A stretch of 16,765 nucleotides of DNA from an uncultured Clostridia bacterium (lineage in GTDB: Bacteria > Bacillota > Clostridia > Tissierellales > Peptoniphilaceae). The stretch is taken from positions 1 to 16,765 of the forward strand of contig CAMYBS010000024.1 in assembly GCA_947254025.1 (NCBI GenBank), written 5' to 3'. The notes below the pieces were generated by a model. It searched no databases and had not been told where the DNA came from. It saw only the letters and a program-made list of their open reading frames with translations. Of the stretch, positions 1-6,695 are shown piece by piece; position 1 is the first letter of the stretch; every line of letters begins with the position of its first letter. The position numbers were made by a program, and so were the translations under genes.

Positions 1-76
1 TGAATAAGATTTATTTAATTGAATAAGATTTATTTAATTGAATAAGATTTATTTAATTGAATAAGATTTATTTAGT
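1..76. repeat. Four tandem copies of a 19-bp AT-rich unit
   Basis: Positions 1-19, 20-38 and 39-57 are identical copies of TGAATAAGATTTATTTAAT. The fourth copy (58-76) differs by one base, G for A at 75. Each unit contains AATAA-GAT-TTATT, a 5-bp inverted repeat with a 3-base centre. The array begins at the first base after the stop codon of the small lipoprotein gene, and the end of that gene (77-85, TTAATAAGA on the plus strand) resembles the unit start TGAATAAGA, so the array may have grown by slippage from the gene end. The window edge cuts it, so the true copy number is unknown. There are no spacers, so it is not a CRISPR. Function is unknown. Confidence 0.95.
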
Positions 77-604
77 TTAATAAGAAATGACTATCTTTAA
101 TAAATAATCTTCTTTTTTATCATTAAATAACTTATCTATTTCATTTATATTTGACCATTTAAACAAAATCTCTGTATTTTCATCCATTGGTACATTAATT
201 TTAAACCTTTGTATTTCAGAAGAAATTCCTTCGCTCATATTTTTATCTTTTATTGGAAAATTTATTCTATTATATGAAATCAAACTCATATATTCCCTCT
301 CTTCAATACTCCAACTATTAATTGGAAGATATCTAGGCAACACAATGTCAACTATATCACTTTTTTTCTCAATTTTTATTTTAATTTCAGAATTTGATTG
401 AGAGTCTCCCACAAGCTGTATAGGATAAGACTTGTTATTAATTAAAACAATATTATTTTTTGGATAGCCGTTCTCATCTACAGGAAATTCAACATCAACT
501 TTTTCTTCCATTAATAATTTCTCATTACATCCTACTAATAAAAATGTTAGAGAAATTGTAAAAACAAAAATCAGAATAGTTAAAACTACTTTATATTTTT
601 TCAT
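77..604 (-). CDS. Small lipoprotein of unknown function
   Basis: This 175-residue protein starts with a basic MKKYK end and a hydrophobic stretch (residues 6-24) ending in the lipobox LLVGC with Cys26, so it should be lipid-anchored on the outer face of the membrane. The mature part (27-175) has many short alternating hydrophobic segments, which suggests a beta-rich domain, and ends in a strand-like LLKIVISY. It has no Cys after the lipobox and no catalytic motif I can recognise. The start is well supported: AGGAGG lies 9 bases upstream of ATG at 604. It is the last gene after the M28-type lipoprotein (119 bp gap) and probably belongs to the BlaI-controlled unit, although a weak promoter of its own is possible in the gap. 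A cysteine-protease-inhibitor-like fold was considered, but the hallmark motifs are absent. I do not recognise the family. Confidence 0.85.
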   Translation of the reverse strand: MKKYKVVLTILIFVFTISLTFLLVGCNEKLLMEEKVDVEFPVDENGYPKNNIVLINNKSYPIQLVGDSQSNSEIKIKIEKKSDIVDIVLPRYLPINSWSIEEREYMSLISYNRINFPIKDKNMSEGISSEIQRFKINVPMDENTEILFKWSNINEIDKLFNDKKEDYLLKIVISY

Positions 605-713
605 ACCTTATTTCCTCCTTATGCCGTTTACTATAACAGTAATTGTGCTCTGCATCATAATTTTTCTAGTATATACCATTTCCATCTAAATTAATTCTAA
701 AAAATCTTTTTAT
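591..713 (-). pseudogene. Possible degenerate small ORF behind an orphan ribosome binding site
   Basis: A strong AGGAGG (720-725) overlaps the TAG stop of the M28-type gene. Six bases downstream, where a start codon is expected, the sequence is ATA (711-713) rather than ATG. From there the frame runs 15 codons (KRFFRINLDGNGIY after the ATA) to a TAG at 666-668. It then stays open for 24 more codons (beginning KNYDAEHNYCYSKRHKEE) and ends with TAA at 591-593, just inside the next gene. One base change would restore ATG and one would remove the internal stop, so this may be the remnant of a peptide gene of about 40 residues. It could equally be chance in AT-rich DNA. No family is recognised. 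Confidence 0.25.
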
Positions 714-719
714 AACTCG

Positions 720-725
720 CCTCCT
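720..725 (-). promoter_or_regulatory. Orphan AGGAGG ribosome binding site
   Basis: AGGAGG on the minus strand overlaps the TAG stop codon of the M28-type gene (724-726). No ATG, GTG or TTG lies within 4-12 bases downstream, so this site has no normal partner. The next annotated gene starts 116 bases further on and has its own AGGAGG. It suggests a lost or unconventional small gene in this gap. Confidence 0.6.
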
Positions 726-1746
726 AATTTTGATCTAGTTCAAGTTCATTAAGATAATTAGCAATAAAGCTTACATCTTCTAGTAACGAATTTAAATCAA
801 TCGAACTAGTATCACTTTCTATTCCTAGCCAATCTTTATTAAATTCTTTACTTTTAAAATCCGCTGTAGTGTATCTTACTTTTTTTATATGATTGTAATA
901 AAAACTTGAATCATCACTTTGACCTAAATCTGTTTTTTCAATATTTTTATCTGGAAATATTTTTAAAGCTTTTTTATAAAATTCATCTTCACTTCCATCA
1001 ACCATCATTATTTTTCTTGCTTTCAAATTGCCTATCATATCAACATTAAAGTTTCCATAAATGTTTTCTCTTTCTTCGCTTGAAAGATTATAAATGAAAT
1101 ATCTTGAACCAAAGAGGCGATATTCTTCAGAATCAAAAAACACAAAAACTGGCTCGTAGTTTAACTTTGCATATTCTAAAATCCTTGATGTTTCAATCAA
1201 AGCACAAACAGCTGCTCCATTGTCTATAGCACCAATATTGTCTTTTGTAGTATCATAATGAGCGGAAATAATTAGCATTGGTGTGTTTTCTTTAAAATCT
1301 TTTCTCTTAGCTATTATGTTTCTGCCTTTAAAAATTACATTCTTAGCTGATGGCACTATATTTTCTTTAGAGACAGCTTTAAAAGCGTCCGATAATTTAA
1401 TATCATAAGCATTAAAATCTTGAAAATAAACATTGTATCCATTTTCTTTCATTTTTGAACAAATGTAATCTCCCGCTAAATAATTTTCTTTTGTTCCTCT
1501 TTTTCTGTGTGTACTTGTTATCTTTTTAAAATTTTTTTCTAAATTATCTGGAGAAATTAATTTTTCTATATCTTGCCTCTTAATTTTTTCTCTATTTATA
1601 ATATTTTCAACATTTTCATTTTTATTTTTACTTTCTTTTATGCTACTTTCTAAAAGCACATTTGAATGCACTTTATTATCTTTACTTTCTTTAGGTGCAC
1701 ATGAAATTAGCAAAACACATAGCAAAATCAGTATTATTTTTTTCAT
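724..1746 (-). CDS. M28-family (Zn-peptidase-like) lipoprotein
   Basis: From ATG at 1746 the protein has 340 residues: a short signal peptide with lipobox LLIS-C (Cys16), a Lys/Asn/Glu-rich linker to about residue 60, then an M28 aminopeptidase-like domain. Metal-site motifs are SAHYDT (His163), GAIDNGA (Asp175), FFDSEE (Glu207 as general base, Glu208 as ligand) and NVDMIG (Asp236). The usual final ligand, His four residues before the DT of an H-x-x-x-D-T motif, is Gly308 here (GIESDT), so one metal site may be impaired. A TTG at 1767 would add seven residues, but its AGGAG is 15 bases away. The ATG has only a weak AGTAGG 7 bases upstream but gives a standard lipoprotein leader, so I prefer it. 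The gene follows the M56 protease gene by 67 bp with no terminator between, which implies co-transcription. The substrate is unknown; M28 enzymes usually remove N-terminal residues from peptides. Confidence 0.85.
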   Translation of the reverse strand: MKKIILILLCVLLISCAPKESKDNKVHSNVLLESSIKESKNKNENVENIINREKIKRQDIEKLISPDNLEKNFKKITSTHRKRGTKENYLAGDYICSKMKENGYNVYFQDFNAYDIKLSDAFKAVSKENIVPSAKNVIFKGRNIIAKRKDFKENTPMLIISAHYDTTKDNIGAIDNGAAVCALIETSRILEYAKLNYEPVFVFFDSEEYRLFGSRYFIYNLSSEERENIYGNFNVDMIGNLKARKIMMVDGSEDEFYKKALKIFPDKNIEKTDLGQSDDSSFYYNHIKKVRYTTADFKSKEFNKDWLGIESDTSSIDLNSLLEDVSFIANYLNELELDQN

Positions 1747-1813
1747 TATAAAACCTACTTTTTTCAATTAAATTTATTTAAACTCCTGCTAGCTTACCTC
1801 GCATATTAATTTC

Positions 1814-3220
1814 TTATCTTATATAATTATTAATTTCTATATTAAATTTTAAATCATCAGTTTTTCTATTTATTATTGTAACCTTATATTTATTATTCCT
1901 ATGTGCCTCAGTTTTTAATGTCACAGCTTTATCAAAGCTATCCCTATATATTATTCTTGTATTTTCCTCTATAATAATCTCAAAAAGCACTTCGCTATCA
2001 CATGACACATTACTTATTTTTGTGGTAAAACCATCATGATAAGCAGTGTTTGAGCTAGTCATATCAAAGCTATAATCTATAAATCTATATCTTTCTAGTG
2101 TTTGAGTATCACTTATATTCGCTGATCTTAGTCCAATTTCAAATATTGGATCTAAATGTAATTTATTATACTCTTCTTCTGTTATCTTTTGCGTCCTATT
2201 GTCTATATTTACTAATAATCCTTCTCTATCGTTTACGCCAGATATACTCGACACTGTTGTGTTATCATTTGCAATTTCAACTGATGCAAATGATGTAATG
2301 CTCAATAACATAACTAAAACTAAGCACATAACTCCTGAAATTTTCACTTTATAATTTTTTATAATAATCATCCTTTCTAATGTTGGGTGCATTTTTAATG
2401 GTAAATCTCTTTTTTCATAATATTTTTTTTCAGCTAGTTTCATCATTGATTCTAAATACTCTTTTTTACGTTCCTTTGTTCCTCCAAGCTTTTTTAATAC
2501 AAGCTTATCACATAAAATTTCCATATCATCCTCTACATATTTACATATAGCAAATATAAGAGGATTATACCAGTATATACAAGCAATAAAATATTTTAAA
2601 TGATTGAAAATTATATCAAATCTGCTTATATGTGTTAGTTCATGTATCATTACATACTTTAGCAATACCTCATCATCAAAAATATCACTATTAAGTATTA
2701 TTTTGGGTTTTATAACACCATAAGTTATTGGCATTTTAATGCTGTCATTTAACAATATTTTAACGTTTCTTTTTAAATTAAAAAGTTTTAAGGCGTTATC
2801 GATGACTTGATTATTATAAACTGGTATTGACCTACCAACTGCCTTTGTTGTTTTAATAATTTGAATTATTATATACGTCGTTAAAAGCAAAGCAACAATT
2901 AATCTGTTATTTTGATATAAAACTTTATCAACTGCTTTAATAATGACGTTAGAATAATAGTCTGATATTTTTAATAATTTATTAATGTATTCATTTTTTA
3001 ACAGAAAATTATCTTCATTGACATATATTTGCATACTGTATGGAATAATAAGGTATGTGAATAGTATTGTCCATAGTATCATACTTGCAGATTTTATACT
3101 TTTCGAATTTAAATATTTTCTGACAAATAATATCATTGCGATTAAAAATACACTTGAGTAGCATTTATCTAGTGTTGTAACTTTTATAATTTCAAACATT
3201 TTGCTAATTATCGCTTTCAT
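1814..3220 (-). CDS. BlaR1/MecR1-type M56 membrane metalloprotease, atypical sensor domain
   Basis: This 468-residue protein has predicted membrane helices at about 21-34, 45-65, 106-124 and 294-313. Between helices 3 and 4 lies a cytoplasmic M56 zinc protease domain with HELTH (193-197), WYNPLIF (217-223) and the glutamate ligand in DDMEILCD (Glu234). Family knowledge: BlaR1/MecR1 proteins sense an outside signal and activate this protease, which leads to loss of the BlaI/MecI repressor. Here the segment after helix 4 is only about 155 residues (314-468), too short for the penicillin-binding sensor of true BlaR1 (about 585 residues in total), and contains no SxxK or KTG motif I can see. It looks beta-rich. 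The ligand is therefore probably not a beta-lactam through acylation. The ATG lies inside the end of the repressor gene (17 bp overlap), so the two are translationally coupled. Confidence 0.88.
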   Translation of the reverse strand: MKAIISKMFEIIKVTTLDKCYSSVFLIAMILFVRKYLNSKSIKSASMILWTILFTYLIIPYSMQIYVNEDNFLLKNEYINKLLKISDYYSNVIIKAVDKVLYQNNRLIVALLLTTYIIIQIIKTTKAVGRSIPVYNNQVIDNALKLFNLKRNVKILLNDSIKMPITYGVIKPKIILNSDIFDDEVLLKYVMIHELTHISRFDIIFNHLKYFIACIYWYNPLIFAICKYVEDDMEILCDKLVLKKLGGTKERKKEYLESMMKLAEKKYYEKRDLPLKMHPTLERMIIIKNYKVKISGVMCLVLVMLLSITSFASVEIANDNTTVSSISGVNDREGLLVNIDNRTQKITEEEYNKLHLDPIFEIGLRSANISDTQTLERYRFIDYSFDMTSSNTAYHDGFTTKISNVSCDSEVLFEIIIEENTRIIYRDSFDKAVTLKTEAHRNNKYKVTIINRKTDDLKFNIEINNYIR

Positions 3221-3593
3221 TAAAGTCTTCTATAATTTTTCTCATTTCCTCTAATTCTTTTTTGCTTACTTTTTTCTCTGTCATAAAAGCTGAAACAAGA
3301 TTAATTAAAGATCCATTAAATACATTGTTTAAAACTTCCTCTGTTTGAGCAGTGCCCACTTCTTCTCTTGTTACTACAGGCTTTAGTGTATACTTAGGAT
3401 ACCTTCTTGTGATAGCTCCTTTTTCAAGTAACCTACTAATGAATGTATAGTTAGAGCTTTTCGACCAGCCATACTTTTCTGTAAGTATCTTTGATAAGTT
3501 TGATGCCATAATCTCTCCGTTTTCGTCTAAGCATTCACCATCCCACAGTAGTTCTAATACCGTTAATTCGCTTTCAGAAAAATTCATGTTCAT
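3204..3593 (-). CDS. BlaI/MecI-family transcriptional repressor
   Basis: The length of 129 residues is typical for the family. Residues 5-75 form the winged helix, with FSESELTVLELLW at the start and SRLLEKGAITRR covering the recognition and wing region. Residues 85-125 form the dimerisation part, with the family pattern VFNGSLINLVSAF followed by a helical KKELEEMRKIIEDF. By alignment from memory, the protease-sensitive Asn-Phe bond of staphylococcal BlaI/MecI falls at Ala102-Phe103, so cleavage may differ. The gene directly follows a strong promoter with an inverted repeat at the expected transcription start, so it probably represses itself and the downstream M56 protease and lipoprotein genes. 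The start ATG at 3593 has GGAGAGA just upstream; an in-frame second ATG (M3) is also possible. It is not evidence of beta-lactam resistance on its own. Confidence 0.9.
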   Translation of the reverse strand: MNMNFSESELTVLELLWDGECLDENGEIMASNLSKILTEKYGWSKSSNYTFISRLLEKGAITRRYPKYTLKPVVTREEVGTAQTEEVLNNVFNGSLINLVSAFMTEKKVSKKELEEMRKIIEDFNESDN

Positions 3594-3624
3594 TCTCTCC
3601 TTTCATTATAGATTTTCTTTTTCA

Positions 3625-3652
3625 AATAAATATTCATACTTGAATATTTATT
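3625..3652 (-). promoter_or_regulatory. Candidate operator: perfect 11-bp inverted repeat, 6-bp spacer
   Basis: AATAAATATTC (3625-3635) and GAATATTTATT (3642-3652) are perfect inverted copies separated by ATACTT. The dyad begins 8 bases downstream of the -10 box, so it covers the expected transcription start and early transcript. This is a classic repressor position. The natural ligand is the BlaI-family protein encoded immediately downstream. It does not contain the TACA/TGTA core of the staphylococcal bla/mec operators, so the recognition sequence would differ. The spacer ATACTT also forms a 6-bp inverted repeat with AAGTAT at 3660-3665 in the -10 region. Confidence 0.6.
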
Positions 3653-3660
3653 CTAATTTA

Positions 3661-3689
3661 AGTATAACTCTTTTACTTTGTTTTGTCAA
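3661..3689 (-). promoter_or_regulatory. Sigma-A promoter of the blaI-like operon
   Basis: On the minus strand TTGACA (3684-3689) is followed after exactly 17 bp by TATACT (3661-3666), five or six of six matches to each consensus box. Transcription should start near 3654, about 60 bases upstream of the repressor ATG. The near-consensus strength fits a promoter held off by a repressor. Confidence 0.85.
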
Positions 3690-3745
3690 GTATTATGTTA
3701 AAGTTTATCTAATCTTTTGTTCTTCAAATATTATCTAAATCAATT

Positions 3746-3775
3746 ATGTCTCGATGACTATTGTTTCGAGCACAT
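3746..3775. repeat. Imperfect inverted repeat between terminator and promoter
   Basis: ATGTCTCGA (3746-3754) pairs with TCGAG-C-ACAT (3766-3775): nine base pairs with one unpaired base and an 11-base centre. No T-run follows on either strand, so it is not an obvious terminator. It lies about 60-85 bp upstream of the -35 box and could be a protein-binding site or part of the 3' end structure of the upstream transcript. Confidence 0.45.
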
Positions 3776-3803
3776 AAAAAGACACAGCTCTCGCTGTGCC
3801 TTT
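3776..3803 (-). terminator. Rho-independent terminator after gatB
   Basis: Read on the minus strand, AAAGGCACAGC, loop GAGA, GCTGTGTCTTT forms an 11-bp stem (one G-U pair) closed by a GNRA-type tetraloop and followed by a run of five Ts. It sits 19 bases past the gatB stop codon. It separates the ten-gene housekeeping cluster from the blaI-like operon. On the plus strand only three Ts follow, so it is one-directional. Confidence 0.92.
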
Positions 3804-3822
3804 CACGCTATACTATAAACTA

Positions 3823-5250
3823 TTAATTTAGTTTCTTATTTAGTAATTCGTTTATTATTTGTGGGTTGCCCTTACCCTTCATCTCTTTCATTACTTGTCC
3901 AACTAAGAAACCAAAGGCTCTTGACTTACCATTCTTAAAGTCTTCGATTGATTGTGGGTTTGCTTCAAGAACTTTATCAACTACTGCTTCTATGGCTCCT
4001 TCGTCTGTTACTTGAACTAGTCCAAGTCTCTTAACTATTGCTTCAGGGTCTTCTGGCGCCTTGAACATCTCTTGTAAAACTTTCTTTCCAGCGTTATTAT
4101 TAATCTTATTTGTCTTAACAAGTGTAAGTAGTTTTTCAAGATCATTTATTGCAAATGGCATTTGATCTATGCTCTTGTTATCTTCTTTAAGTCTTCTTAG
4201 TACGTCGCCTAATAACCAGTTAAGTGCTAGAGCGTTGTCGCCAACTTTCTTTGCAAGCTCTTCGTAATAATTTGCAAGGCTCACATCAAGGCTAAGTATC
4301 TTAGCATCGCCTTTACTAATGCCATAGTCTTTCATTAGTCTAGTGATTTTTTCATCAGGTAGTTCTGGCATATCTTTTCTAACTGCGTCTATCATTTCGT
4401 CAGGTATATCCATTGGAGGAATATCGCCATCTGGTGCGTATCTATAGTCATTTGCCTTAATTTTTTCTCTCATCAAGATGGATTCGCCCTTAAGTTCATC
4501 CCATCTCCTTGTTTCTTTCTTAGTGTTTTCGCCTTTTTCAAGAAGTGCGATGTGTCTTGACACTTCAAATTCTATGGCTTTTTCAACGCCTCTGAATGAA
4601 CCGATATTTTTAATTTCTGAAATATTTGTCTTAACTCCAGTTTCTGTGTCGACTACATTGACATTAACGTCGCATCTTAGTGAGCCCTCTTCCATCTTAC
4701 CATCGGAAACGCCTAGATAAATAACTGTTGCCTTAAGTTTTTCCAAAAACTCTCTCGCTTCTTTAGCTGAGTTCATGTCTGGATAAGTAACTATCTCTAT
4801 AAGAGGGACACCGCTTCTATTGTAATCAAGAAGTGTTTCGCCTTTATCAGTGTGAAGTGACTTACCTGTATCTTCTTCGACGTGTATTCTAATTAATCTA
4901 ATCTTTTTGTCATTGCCATCTTCATCCTCGATATTGATATGACCTTCGTAGCATAAAGGAAGCTCATCTTGTGTTATTTGATAGCCTTTTACAAGGTCTG
5001 CGTAGAAATAGCTCTTTCTATCGAATCTAGTGTGCTGATGAATTTTGCAGTTCATAGCTAGTCCTGCCTTGATTGCGAAATTGATTGCCTCTTTATTAAC
5101 TTGTGGCAAAGCTCCTGGAAGTCCTAGACATATAGGACAAACGTTTGTGTTTGCTTCTTCACCAAATTCATTCTTACAATGACAGAACATCTTTGTCTTT
5201 GTCTTTAGCTCGACGTGTATCTCAAGCCCGATTATAGTTTTATAAGCCAT
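3823..5250 (-). CDS. gatB: Asp/Glu-tRNA(Asn/Gln) amidotransferase subunit B
   Basis: At 475 residues this is full length for GatB. It begins with the family signature GLEIHVELKT (8-17). The paired cysteines CHC (23-25) and CPIC (38-41) are expected to bind zinc. Further family motifs are RFDRKSYFYADLVKGYQ, GSLRCDVNVNV and YRYAPDGDIPPMDI, and the helical YqeY-like tail from about residue 330 contacts tRNA. GatB phosphorylates the misacylated Glu-tRNA(Gln) (or Asp-tRNA(Asn)) carboxylate and receives ammonia from GatA. Its ATG follows the gatA stop codon with no gap, so translation is coupled. It is the last gene before the terminator. Confidence 0.97.
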   Translation of the reverse strand: MAYKTIIGLEIHVELKTKTKMFCHCKNEFGEEANTNVCPICLGLPGALPQVNKEAINFAIKAGLAMNCKIHQHTRFDRKSYFYADLVKGYQITQDELPLCYEGHINIEDEDGNDKKIRLIRIHVEEDTGKSLHTDKGETLLDYNRSGVPLIEIVTYPDMNSAKEAREFLEKLKATVIYLGVSDGKMEEGSLRCDVNVNVVDTETGVKTNISEIKNIGSFRGVEKAIEFEVSRHIALLEKGENTKKETRRWDELKGESILMREKIKANDYRYAPDGDIPPMDIPDEMIDAVRKDMPELPDEKITRLMKDYGISKGDAKILSLDVSLANYYEELAKKVGDNALALNWLLGDVLRRLKEDNKSIDQMPFAINDLEKLLTLVKTNKINNNAGKKVLQEMFKAPEDPEAIVKRLGLVQVTDEGAIEAVVDKVLEANPQSIEDFKNGKSRAFGFLVGQVMKEMKGKGNPQIINELLNKKLN

Positions 5251-6681
5251 CTACTTCACCAACCCTTCATAAGCATAAGCAATCTTGATAAGTTTGTTGT
5301 CTTCTAAGTTATCGCATATAAATTCCATGCCTGAATTTAATATATGTTCTTTAGTGCTTGGAACGGATATGCCGCAGTTGCCTGCTATATTAACAGGAAC
5401 TGTGTATTTGTCTGCGTTATACATCTTGATTGGATCGTTGATATTTGTTCCAATTTCAAATGGCATTACAGGTGATGTAGGTACCAAGATGGTATCAACC
5501 ATTTTAAATGCTTGTTTAAAATCATTTATAAGAAGTGTTCTTGCCTTTAATGCGTTTTGGAAGTAGTCTCTGTCCTTATCTTGGCTAAGTATATATGTTC
5601 CAAATAATATTCTTCTCTTAACTTCAGGGCCAAAGCCTTCGGCTCTAGTCTTAATATACATCTCTTCAAGGCTTTCTGCATCAAAGTCTCTAAGACCATA
5701 TTTAACACCGTCAAATCTTGAAAGATTTGAACTTGCTTCGGCATTCATGATTATATAATATGTTGCAACTGCATATTTAAGATCTTTTAAGTCAATTTCA
5801 ACAATCTCTACACCATTGTTCTTTAATAAATTGATGCTATCTCTATATGCTTTTTCAACTTCATCGTCTTTTTCATCTGCTAAAACTTCTTTTGGCACAC
5901 CAATTTTAAGTGTTTTTAAATATTTTATAGCATCATCATAATTGTAATCAATCTCATTTATAGGATTGGAAAGACTTGTTAGGTCTCTGTGATCCTTGTG
6001 AGCGATGGCGCTTGTGATAAGAGAGGCGTCTTTTACATCGTTTGCAAATGTTGATACTTGGTCAAGTGTGTTTGATAAAGATACTACCCCGTTTCTTGAA
6101 ACTGTTCCATAGCTTGGCTTAAATCCAACGCAAGCGCAATAACTAGCTGGTTGTCTAACTGATCCGCCCGTATCTGTACCTAAACTTAGAGGCACTTGTC
6201 TTGATGAAACAGCTGCGGCTGAACCACCCGATGAACCGCCAGGAACTCTCTTTAAATCAAGTGGGTTATGAACTGGACCAAAGTATGATGTTTCGTTTGA
6301 ACCTCCCATAGCAAATTGGTCCATATTTAATTTACCTATAATAATACCATTCTCTTCATTGATATGTTCAACGCAATTCGCATTAAAAACTGCTTCATAA
6401 TTTTCAAGCATCTTTGAACAACAAGTGTTTTTCATGCCTTTAACAGAAATATTGTCTTTAATGCCTATAGGAAGGCCAAATAATTTGCCGCTTGGATCTT
6501 TATCATCTAAAGATTTTGCTTTTTCAAGTGCTCCTTCATAATCATGTGATACGAATGAGTTGATGTCTTTATCAATCTCTTTGCTTCTATTGATAAAACT
6601 TTCTGCAATTTCAGATACTTTTAGCTCTTTATTTGCAATTTTTTCTTTTAATTGCCATGCTTTTAAATTCGTTATATCCAT
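5251..6681 (-). CDS. gatA: Asp/Glu-tRNA(Asn/Gln) amidotransferase subunit A (glutaminase)
   Basis: This 476-residue amidase-signature protein is of normal GatA length. The Ser-cisSer-Lys triad is intact: Lys75 in PIGIKDNIS, Ser150 in PGGSSGGSAAAVS and Ser174 in GTDTGGSVRQPAS. These are a uniform four residues earlier than the staphylococcal numbering I recall (79/154/178). It hydrolyses glutamine and channels ammonia to GatB, so that Gln-tRNA(Gln) is made without a glutaminyl-tRNA synthetase. ATG at 6681 is preceded by AGGAGA at 5-base spacing in a 14-bp gap after gatC. Nothing is missing. Confidence 0.97.
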   Translation of the reverse strand: MDITNLKAWQLKEKIANKELKVSEIAESFINRSKEIDKDINSFVSHDYEGALEKAKSLDDKDPSGKLFGLPIGIKDNISVKGMKNTCCSKMLENYEAVFNANCVEHINEENGIIIGKLNMDQFAMGGSNETSYFGPVHNPLDLKRVPGGSSGGSAAAVSSRQVPLSLGTDTGGSVRQPASYCACVGFKPSYGTVSRNGVVSLSNTLDQVSTFANDVKDASLITSAIAHKDHRDLTSLSNPINEIDYNYDDAIKYLKTLKIGVPKEVLADEKDDEVEKAYRDSINLLKNNGVEIVEIDLKDLKYAVATYYIIMNAEASSNLSRFDGVKYGLRDFDAESLEEMYIKTRAEGFGPEVKRRILFGTYILSQDKDRDYFQNALKARTLLINDFKQAFKMVDTILVPTSPVMPFEIGTNINDPIKMYNADKYTVPVNIAGNCGISVPSTKEHILNSGMEFICDNLEDNKLIKIAYAYEGLVK

Positions 6682-6695
6682 AAATATCTCCTATA

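Noticed and set aside
1..76. CRISPR array
   Set aside because: The 19-bp units are directly adjacent with no spacers.
77..604. Chagasin-type cysteine protease inhibitor fold for the small lipoprotein
   Set aside because: The length and beta-like pattern are suggestive, but the NPTTGY, GxGG and RPW loop motifs are not present.
608..658. Alternative short ORF starting ATGATGCAG (16 codons) before the small lipoprotein gene
   Set aside because: It has no ribosome binding site and its stop overlaps the next gene's AGGAGG; it is most likely chance.
670..678. Extended -10 like TGGTATATA as a promoter for the small lipoprotein
   Set aside because: No recognisable -35 box lies at the right distance, and such AT-rich matches are frequent by chance here.
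2098..2298. Plus-strand hydrophobic ORF of 66 codons
   Set aside because: It lies wholly antisense to the M56 protease C-terminal region and has no supporting context.
1814..3593. Reading the blaI/blaR1-like pair as a beta-lactam resistance locus
   Set aside because: No beta-lactamase or penicillin-binding protein gene is in the unit, and the sensor lacks the penicillin-binding domain.
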